NCBI RefSeq assembly: GCF_039540975.1
Contig: NZ_BAABFL010000024.1
Span: 1-19,346 of the forward strand
DNA: 19,346 nucleotides
Direction of reading: 5' to 3'
From: Kistimonas scapharcae
GTDB taxonomy: Bacteria > Pseudomonadota > Gammaproteobacteria > Pseudomonadales > Endozoicomonadaceae
The notes under the pieces were generated by a model. The model did not search any database, was not told the origin of the DNA, and saw only the letters and a list, made by a program, of their open reading frames with translations. The translations under genes and the position numbers were made by a program. Positions 7,659 through 14,700 of this stretch are shown in pieces. Each line of letters begins with the position of its first letter. Within the stretch, counting starts at the first letter, position 1.

Positions 7659-8540
7659 ATGAAGGTGACCCACTTATTAAGACGCCCTGTCGTGGTGTTG
7701 CTGGTTCTGGCGCTGTCTGGCTGCAGTGTTTTCTCTGCCGAGGAACCCCAGGCATCACGGTCTATTGAGGTTGTGACTACCGGCAACCCTCTGACGACAA
7801 CCCAACTGTTATCAACATTGGAAGCATCAGATTATGTGATTCTTGGTGAGCGCCATGACAATGCTGAGCATCATTCCTATCAATTGGAAGTGCTTCAGGC
7901 CTTATATCAGGCGGGATGGCTGAAGCAGTTGAGCCTTGAAATGCTGCGTCCCGGTCAGCAGGCAGGTATGGACAAAGCGTATGCCAGAAAACTGACGTTG
8001 TCTGAAGAACTGCGGGATACGATCGGGTGGGATAAAAACTGGAACTGGGATTTCTATGGCCCCATCGTTGCCTGGGCGATTGCCAATCAGGTTCCCGTGC
8101 GTTCAGCCAATATGGATCGCGATGAATTGATGACGATCTATCGTGAGCAGGTGGCGCCATCCAGAGATGTGATTGATGAGGCCGCGATTGCTTCGATCCG
8201 TGAACAGATCCGTGAATCACATTGTGGCATGGATGACGATACCATGCTGGATGCCATGACCCGTATCCAGCAGGCCAGGGATACCCGCATGGCGGAGAGC
8301 ATGATTCAGAGAGAGCAGGGTGTTGTGCTGCTGGCTGGCGCGTTTCATGCCCGCAACGATGTGGGGGTACCGCGCTATGTGCATCAGCTCCGGCCTGAGG
8401 CCAGACTCATCAGTGTCGGATTCATTGAAGTTGTGGATGATCACCTGCCTGATGCGAAGGCACAGACCCATGCCTATGATATTGTCTGGTCCACCGGGGC
8501 TGTTGATCGTAAAACGCCTTGTGAATTGATGAAGAAATAA
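7659..8540 (+). CDS. chaN: ChaN-like haem-associated lipoprotein (PhuW/ChaN family)
   Basis: This 293-aa protein of the ChaN/DUF399 family contains known haem-binding lipoproteins linked to iron uptake loci (Campylobacter ChaN, Pseudomonas PhuW). The lipobox LALSGC places the lipidated Cys at residue 22; the lipoprotein is probably tethered to the periplasmic face of a membrane. The family's opening motif YVILGERHDNAEHH is at about residues 60-73, with GERHD at 63-67. Further family segments are LSLEMLRPGQQ, WDFYGPIVAWAIAN, and near the end VVLLAGAFHARNDVGVPRYV. The ATG at 7659 has AGAAGGA eight nt upstream; a TTG directly before it is less likely. It is last in the haem operon. Whether it stores, carries or helps remove haem is not shown by sequence. 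Confidence 0.87.
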   Translation: MKVTHLLRRPVVVLLVLALSGCSVFSAEEPQASRSIEVVTTGNPLTTTQLLSTLEASDYVILGERHDNAEHHSYQLEVLQALYQAGWLKQLSLEMLRPGQQAGMDKAYARKLTLSEELRDTIGWDKNWNWDFYGPIVAWAIANQVPVRSANMDRDELMTIYREQVAPSRDVIDEAAIASIREQIRESHCGMDDDTMLDAMTRIQQARDTRMAESMIQREQGVVLLAGAFHARNDVGVPRYVHQLRPEARLISVGFIEVVDDHLPDAKAQTHAYDIVWSTGAVDRKTPCELMKK

Positions 8541-8556
8541 GTGCTGTCATCCACTG

Positions 8557-8590
8557 ATTCAGAGTCATATTGGCGGGTATGGCTCTGGGT
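8557..8590 (+). terminator. Probable terminator of the haem operon
   Basis: A stem of about 13 bp (8557-8569 with 8578-8590), including a few G-T wobbles, encloses an 8-nt loop about 17 nt after the chaN stop. The next bases are not an immediate T run, but AT-rich DNA with six Ts follows within about 20 nt. Termination is plausible but not ideal. Confidence 0.45.
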
Positions 8591-8753
8591 TGATGCTTTA
8601 AAATAAATAATTTTTTATATTTCTATAATTAATAATCAATGTTTTAGTTATTTCCGAATATAAGGTTTCCCCGTCTAAAAAATACCATCAGTGGTGGTAG
8701 TATGATTATTTTTCAGATAGACCGTCATCCATGACTTCTATTGCTCATTGTTT

Positions 8754-8762
8754 TGCCATAAT
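8754..8762 (+). promoter_or_regulatory. Possible extended -10 promoter for the small membrane protein
   Basis: TGCCATAAT is an extended -10 element (TGn plus CATAAT, 5/6). No good -35 is visible. It would start transcription about 30 nt before the GTG at 8801. Confidence 0.35.
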
Positions 8763-8800
8763 GGAATGCGAACAATGATCCAATCAGGGGAGTATATAAC

Positions 8801-8998
8801 GTGGATCTGATGGCACTTCTTTCAGGACTCAGTCCCGTTGGCTGGTTTTTCGTAATAGCCGGTATTATTGGGTGGATAGCGTTGTGTTACTGGATGGGAG
8901 AATTTTCAGAAAAACGATGGGGGGATCGTGAATCGGGAGCATTGCTTGGTTTTTTTGCGCCGGGGTTGTTTCTTCTTGTTTTCTGGTTGATTCGCTAA
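8801..8998 (+). CDS. Small two-helix membrane protein, unknown function
   Basis: This 65-aa protein starts at GTG with a strong ribosome site AGGGGAG (8786-8792) eight nt upstream. Two hydrophobic segments, about residues 13-30 and 46-64, flank a charged stretch GEFSEKRWGDRESGA. The product is probably an inner-membrane protein with both ends on the same side. It is monocistronic, between a probable terminator after chaN and a strong terminator just after its own stop. I do not recognise a family. The good ribosome site, complete helices and own terminator support a real gene. A second start at ATG 8810 is possible. Confidence 0.65.
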   Translation: MDLMALLSGLSPVGWFFVIAGIIGWIALCYWMGEFSEKRWGDRESGALLGFFAPGLFLLVFWLIR

Positions 8999-9019
8999 TG
9001 CCAGCCTTCTAATAAATAC

Positions 9020-9054
9020 AATATGATGTATTTACATTTTTACATCATATTTTT
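9020..9054 (+). terminator. Rho-independent terminator after the small membrane protein
   Basis: An 11-bp perfect but A-T-rich stem (9020-9030 with 9041-9051) with a 10-nt loop is followed by a short T tail to 9054. It begins about 20 nt after the stop at 8998. The near-symmetry means it could work weakly in the other direction. Confidence 0.7.
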
Positions 9055-9199
9055 GTTGACGTTTATGCCACTTGTATTCTCGGTAGGTGCCTCAATGAAT
9101 CTAAAATTATAAAGGTTGGCTGCATTATTTATGTTGATACGTTGTTTTTAATAATATTTCTAATCGCGATAAAAATTATATTCTTACAAGGATATTTTC
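9055..9199 (+). promoter_or_regulatory. AT-rich leader of the first RTX gene
   Basis: Between the terminator and the RTX gene lie 145 bp of AT-rich DNA that must hold the promoter. TTGACG (9056-9061) is a good -35 but has no well-spaced -10; TATAAA at 9108-9113 is a -10 candidate without a good -35. The ribosome site AAGGA is at 9188-9192. I could not settle on one promoter. Confidence 0.3.
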
Positions 9200-11485
9200 A
9201 TGGTGGATGAACCCTCAAGGGATTCCGGTCAGTTGCAGGCGGCAACGCAACCGGGCAGTAATTCTGAGATGGTTGACAGGCAAACAAACCTGAAAGGTGA
9301 TGAGCTTCAGGCGTCGATTGCTGACCCGCATTCTGCGCCGGCTACCGCCATGGAGCAACCTGCGGCAGGTCCGGCGGCAGGCTCAGAGCCGCAGCCAGAG
9401 TCCCTGCCTGATGGACCTTTTCCAGCCGCTGATGCTGTTCCTGCATCAGAAAAATACAAGGAAGATGAGCTTCTTTCAGCTATCCCATATGCTGAGACAG
9501 AGGTGGCCGAGTGGCAGGAAGACCCCTTCCCTGAGAAACAGGATCGGCATTATGACGACGTTGAAAACCGGGGCGATCAGAAGGCATTGTTGTCTGAGCA
9601 ACGTGCGGGGACTGACTGGTATAAAAAGTCAGAAACACTGATGCTTCCGGAGCATGATGAACAGACAGAAATACGGGATTTCAAAGATGACCCCGTTCTC
9701 CGCTTGACCGCTGATCACACGGTTGAAAGCCGCCATACGGAAAACAGGGAAGAAAATAAGCGGGTGCAGGCGTTGCTGGATGAGATTGACGCCATTGGCA
9801 TAAAGACACATGAGTATGAACAGGAAGAGGAAAATCCGGGTGACAATTTTCAGTCACAGAGCTTGTTCCAAGAGGAAGATGCCCCCTTATCACAGAGTGC
9901 TGTCGAGCGTGCATTACAGACCCTCAGCAAAAGCATCAGCCTTGGGGAGGATGGTCGATACTTTTTTGCGCCCAACGACTTTGGACTAGGCGCGGAGAGC
10001 ATCGGCACGGAATATACGGTCAGAATTTCCCAGTTACCGGCACGGGGTATCCTGGTTCTTGACGGTGAAATTGTTCAGGCTGATCAGGCAATTCCTGCAT
10101 CGTCTGTCGGTGACCTTGTATTTATTCCGCCAGCAAATGCTCATGGGGATGACTACGCCAGCATCCGCTATACCATCAGCGATGGCAGCCAGGTCAGCGC
10201 TCCTGCCACACTCAAGATTCAGGTGACTGCCCAGAGTGATGACCCGGAGGCTGACGCCAGAACCCTGGCAATGACGGAAAGCGCTAGCCATCAGTTTACC
10301 GTGGATGATTTTGGCTTCAGTGATGCGGATGACGGGGATACCCTGCAGGCCATAACCATTAAGTCATTGCCGGCGACAGGAACGCTTACCTATGACGGTG
10401 TATCGGTCTATGTGAATCAGGTGATTCAGGCCAGTGATATTGGAAAACTTCTCTATACAGCGCCGTTGGTCAGTAGTGATCGAAGTGCCAGCTTTGAATT
10501 TACCGTGAGTGACGGCAGCGCTTCCAGCGAACAGCAGACATTTGACATCGCCGTGCAGAACCGCCAGTGGATGTCGGATAACCTGCTGACCGATCCTAGT
10601 GGTGCTGACTGGCGGATGAGTCACTGGGATCGTGAAGGCTCGTGGACAACGTTGCCGTTCGGGGGACACGATAGTATTACCGGTCAGTGGCAGGGCAATG
10701 GCGTTGCCAGCAAGTCCCAGACGATTAACCTGCTGAACAAAGGGTACAGTGCTGAGTATCTGGATACAGCGCCAGATATTACGGTTCAGGACTGGTTTGT
10801 CTCCACCAGTAGTGCTTATTCTGCCCGATACCAGATGCAGGTTGAATTGTTAGATGAATACGGGAGTGTGATTCATAGTTGGCAATCATCAAGTGTATGG
10901 GCGACGTGGAGCTGGAATACTGTCCAGCATACTTTGCGGGATTATGGTGAAGGACTCAGAAGTATCCGGTTCACGCATGGAGGTAACGGACGCGGCGTTG
11001 TTGTGGATGATACCTCTGTACAAATTGAGGATCCGACTGTCACAGGCACTGCAGATGACGATATTCTTCGGGGGGCGAGAAATAACGATATCCTGGTAGG
11101 GGATGCCGGAGACGACATCCTTTATGGTGGTTTTGGCAACGACACCATGCTGGGTGGTGCCGGTGCGGATACCTTTGTTTTTGAGCAGGGAGATCAAACC
11201 GAAACCTCGATACCGACGGTGGATACGATCCGGAATTTCAGCCTGTCCGAGGGTGATGTGCTGGATCTCAGTGATATGCTCATTGGCGAGTCGGCTGAAA
11301 CCATTGATGCCTACCTGGATCTGGCCACGGTCAATGGGAATACGGAAATATCAGTGAAGGATCGGGCGAATGGGCAAACGGTCCAGAAAATCGTTTTGGA
11401 TGGTGTCGATCTTTCGTCGCTAGGCTCTGAATCCGAGATTATTAATAATTTATTGAACAACGGTAATTTGAATATTGACCATTGA
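9200..11485 (+). CDS. RTX type I secreted protein with cadherin-like and FBA-like domains
   Basis: This 761-aa acidic protein has no N-terminal signal peptide and a C-terminal type I secretion region. Residues 1-240 form a low-complexity acidic region with MVDEPS at the start, VDRQ and GDELQAS motifs, and LLDEIDAIGI at 192-201; all recur in the next gene. Residues about 246-345 and 350-455 are two cadherin-like domains (GEDGRYFFAPNDF, RYTISDGSQVSAPATLKI; ESASHQFTVDDFGFSD, FEFTVSDGSASSEQQTF). Residues about 458-610 resemble the FBA domain of F-box proteins. Residues 614-665 carry RTX nonapeptides (GDAGDDILYGGFGNDTMLGG, then GADTFVFE). The end (IRNFSLSEGDVLDLSDML, INNLLNNGNLNID) matches the VCA0849-type secretion target. 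AAGGA at 9188-9192 fixes the start. It is probably exported to the surface or medium, with calcium-dependent folding. The exporter is not in the window. Confidence 0.85.
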   Translation: MVDEPSRDSGQLQAATQPGSNSEMVDRQTNLKGDELQASIADPHSAPATAMEQPAAGPAAGSEPQPESLPDGPFPAADAVPASEKYKEDELLSAIPYAETEVAEWQEDPFPEKQDRHYDDVENRGDQKALLSEQRAGTDWYKKSETLMLPEHDEQTEIRDFKDDPVLRLTADHTVESRHTENREENKRVQALLDEIDAIGIKTHEYEQEEENPGDNFQSQSLFQEEDAPLSQSAVERALQTLSKSISLGEDGRYFFAPNDFGLGAESIGTEYTVRISQLPARGILVLDGEIVQADQAIPASSVGDLVFIPPANAHGDDYASIRYTISDGSQVSAPATLKIQVTAQSDDPEADARTLAMTESASHQFTVDDFGFSDADDGDTLQAITIKSLPATGTLTYDGVSVYVNQVIQASDIGKLLYTAPLVSSDRSASFEFTVSDGSASSEQQTFDIAVQNRQWMSDNLLTDPSGADWRMSHWDREGSWTTLPFGGHDSITGQWQGNGVASKSQTINLLNKGYSAEYLDTAPDITVQDWFVSTSSAYSARYQMQVELLDEYGSVIHSWQSSSVWATWSWNTVQHTLRDYGEGLRSIRFTHGGNGRGVVVDDTSVQIEDPTVTGTADDDILRGARNNDILVGDAGDDILYGGFGNDTMLGGAGADTFVFEQGDQTETSIPTVDTIRNFSLSEGDVLDLSDMLIGESAETIDAYLDLATVNGNTEISVKDRANGQTVQKIVLDGVDLSSLGSESEIINNLLNNGNLNIDH
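10571..11035 (+). other. FBA-like (F-box-associated) domain within the RTX protein
   Basis: Residues about 458-612 follow the order of motifs I recall from FBXO2/Fbs1: NLLTDPSGADW near its start, ASKSQTINLLNKGYSAEYLD, DITVQDWFVS, YQMQVELLDEYGSVI, then HTLRDYGEGLRSIRFTHGG and DTSVQI. In FBXO2 the matching words are NLLRNP, KAQVIDL, GYWEELLDTTQP, VVKDWY, YELTVKLL, HTFTDYGPGVRFVRFEHGG and SSVWVEP. The Tyr-Trp loop after HGG that contacts the chitobiose core in Fbs1 is shortened here to GNGRGVV, so ligand choice must differ if sugar is bound at all. Confidence 0.75.
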
Positions 11486-11657
11486 TTTTTAAATAAAGTA
11501 TGACTTTCCATTCCAATGGTTATTTGTTTGTGATTATGGTTGCCACTTTTTTATTGGAAGGGTTTTATGTTTGTTTGGGCTGTTGATTTTGAGAGTCATG
11601 TTGAATATTTTTAAATTGGCTTTATCAAGAAAACTAAAATTAGAGATGGTCTTTACA

Positions 11658-11687
11658 GGTTTGCCCGAGAGTATTCGGGGTTAAACC
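11658..11687 (+). promoter_or_regulatory. Leader hairpin 1
   Basis: GGTTT (11658-11662) pairs with AAACC (11683-11687) and CCCGA (11664-11668) with TCGGG (11675-11679), separated by a small internal loop. There is no T run after it, so it is not a normal terminator. It may be an RNA stability or control element. Confidence 0.35.
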
Positions 11688-11706
11688 GTTACTAAGGAAA
11701 TAAAGG

Positions 11707-11724
11707 TCGAAATGCTTATTTCGA
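11707..11724 (+). promoter_or_regulatory. Leader hairpin 2 next to the ribosome site
   Basis: A perfect 7-bp stem TCGAAAT/ATTTCGA with loop GCTT ends 4 nt before the AAGGAG ribosome site of the adhesin gene. Its position suggests an effect on ribosome access or mRNA decay. Confidence 0.4.
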
Positions 11725-11739
11725 TAACAAGGAGTTGTT

Positions 11740-14700
11740 ATGGTGGATGAACCATCAAAGAATACCGGGGATACACCAGATCCCAATTCCCCCGGTGGTG
11801 ATTCTGAGAAGGTTGATCGTCAGGCTGAAAAAAAGCCGGGCGATGAGTTGCAGGCATCGACAGGGCCTGGAGATGGGCAGTCGGGATCACGCTCTGCAGG
11901 GCCGGAGGCTCTCCCCTCCGTTAACGATCTGCCGTCTGGAGGCGTGGAGCAACCAGCTCTGCCTGGGAGTTCAGAACCTCAGGTTCCCGTGGATAACCCG
12001 GAGATGCAGAAGGTACTGCGACATGAAGAGCAGCAGGCGGCCATGGGGTATCCGGAATCGGGCTTTCAAAATCATCAGGACAACTGGGTCTACCGATCTG
12101 AACCTGGTGCAAATCCTCCTGCCGTGGGACAAGAACCTCAGCGGAGCGGCGCGTTATCTGAGCAGGGGCGGAAGGATAGTCCCTTAAGCAGCAGCCAGCT
12201 ATCAGAGACGATCCTGTTACCGGATCCTTTGGCACTGCCTGATCCCCTGCTATTGCCAGAGGATGCTGAAACCCCTCTTGATGACATCGATATTGAGGCT
12301 AACCGAGAAGAAGAAAGTCAGAAAGAAGAAGAGCGAATGACTGCTCTTTTGGTGGAAATTGATGACATTGGCATCAATGATAATGGTGATCAGGAGCCTG
12401 ATGAAGAACCCGTCACAAAGAATACGGTCATGGTTAATCATGCACCGGTGGCTGTGGATGATTTCGGCACGCTGAGTGAAAACAGCATTTTCGCGGTTGA
12501 TGTTGTTGCCAATGACACCGATCAGAACAGTAATGACCAGCTAACCATTCAGCCTGGATCTGTCACGCTATTGTCTGCCCGTGATGGTGATGGCAATACC
12601 ATTTCTCTGGATACTGCGCGGATTATCCAGACAGGCAATCGCATTGAATTTGATCCCGGGCAGGATTTTGATTTTCTCACGATTGGGGAAACCGCCAGAG
12701 TACAAATCAGTTATACGGTTCAGGACAATGCCATGCAGTCTGAAACAGACGATGGCATTCTGTCACTGACTATCACGGGCGTAAAAGAAACCGCACGGGC
12801 AGAAGATATACAGCTGGATGCGTTTGATGATCAGTCGGCTATTGTTGGTGCTTTTTCTGCTGTCGAAGAGTTTGATACTAATCCCTACCACTACCGACTG
12901 CTTCGTGAGCCTGATGAAGGTCATGTGACTAACAACCATGATGGTACGTTCAGCTTTGAGCCGGGGGATGATTTCAGGGATCTGGCTGAAGGCGAAACAC
13001 GGCAAGTAACGTTTACATACGAGGCAGTGGATGAGACCGGTGCACCCAGTGCTGCACCTGCCACGGTGACACTGACGGTGACCGGTACCAATGACCGACC
13101 GGTTGCGGAAGTGGTGAATGTTAGTCTGCCCGCTGAAAACAGTGCGATGGTTGCCGGGCAATTCAAGGTGACCGATGCGGATACAACCGACAGGCACAGT
13201 TTCAATATCCTGAGCCAGCCTTCTCAGGGTACCGTGATCAATAATCATGACGGAACCTTCAGTTTTGATCCCGGGACAGATTTCACGGATCTGTCGTTTG
13301 GTGAAGAAAGACAGGTGACGTTTACTTACGAAGCGGTGGATGATTCAGGCACGGCCAACGCGCGCAGTGCACCGGCGACGGTCGTATTAACAGTGACGGG
13401 TACCAATGACCAGCCGGAAGCGCAGGTTGTTGCAATCACCAACGCCGTTGAAGACAGCGCAGCTGTGACAGGCAGTTTTCGTGTCAGCGATGAAGATATC
13501 CACGATACGCATACCTTTACTGTCCTGACGCAACCGCTGGAAGGTCAGGTCGTCAATAATAACGACGGTACCTTCAGTTTTAACCCGGGTTCTGATTTCC
13601 AGGATCTGGCTGCGGGTGAAACCCGGCAGGTGACATTTACGTATGCGGCGGTAGATAGTTCGGGTGCGGAAAATGCTGCCAGTGAGCCTGCTACGGTTAC
13701 CGTTACCGTTACCGTTACGGGAACAAATGACAGGCCCGTTGCGAATGATCTTTCTTTGACACAGGGAGCGGCTGTCAGCCCAACAGTCTCTGGCCGGTTC
13801 TCTGCCCTGGATTGGGATACATCCGATACAGTCACATTTAACCTGTTGGAGCAGCCTGCACAGGGAATAGTCACTAATAATAACGATGGTACTTACAGCT
13901 TTGATCCGGATGGTGCTTTTGATGACTTAGCCTCTGGAGAAACACGACAAGTAACGTTTACATACGAGGCAGTTGATGACTCTTCCAGCGTAAACCAGCG
14001 CAGTGAAGCAGCTACTGTCACAGTTATTGTCACGGGTACCAATGATGCTCCTGTTGCCAGTATTGATACCGGTGCAGGACATGAGCATGAAACCTTGCTG
14101 CTCAATGTATTGGCGAATGACAGCGATTCTGATCATAACGACAATGCTGGCAATTTTTCATTAGATGCCGTGCAGGTTGTTGATAACAATGGTGATCCGC
14201 TTGCTGGCAACGGCAGTGTGCGGATCCTGAATAATCAGCTCGAATTCAATCCCGGCAATGATTTCAACCATCTGGCGGCCGGTGAAACGGCAACGGTCAC
14301 AGTTCGTTATGTAATGTCAGATGATGAGGGAGCCAGCGCCGAGTCTACAGTCACAATCACGGTTACAGGCACGAACGATGCCCCTGTAGCGAAAGCAGAC
14401 TATCCGATCAGCGAAGAAGGGCTGATTCCGTCACTGACATCTTCTAGTGACCAAGGCATTCAGGTGACAAGCAGTGGCGAGGTTTCCAGTCATTTTTCTG
14501 CCTGGAAAGCGATGGATAATGTTGACGCGTCCGCTGTCAATAACTCGAATTCCTGGGCAACGACAGGCAATTCGGGTTGGTTGCAGGTGGAGCTGCCAGA
14601 GGCTCACAGTGTCATGCAGTATTCTCTTACGGGCATTGCACTAACTTTGGGAAGGGAACCTTCTGAATGGCAGTTACTGGCCAGTAATGATGGTGTCAAT

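Larger units (their letters stand above)
11486..11739 (+). promoter_or_regulatory. Intergenic leader of the giant adhesin gene
   Basis: This 254-bp region is AT-rich. A 7-bp inverted repeat (ACCATTG 11478-11484, CAATGGT 11514-11520) with a long loop might end the first RTX transcript weakly. A candidate promoter is TTGATT (11583-11588), 17-bp spacer, TATTTT (11606-11611), giving a leader of about 120 nt that contains two hairpins before the AAGGAG ribosome site (11729-11734). Confidence 0.4.

Noticed and set aside
11486..11739. Cyclic di-GMP riboswitch before the adhesin gene
   Set aside because: The adhesin context invites it, but I could not find the conserved GEMM core; the hairpins present do not match its architecture.
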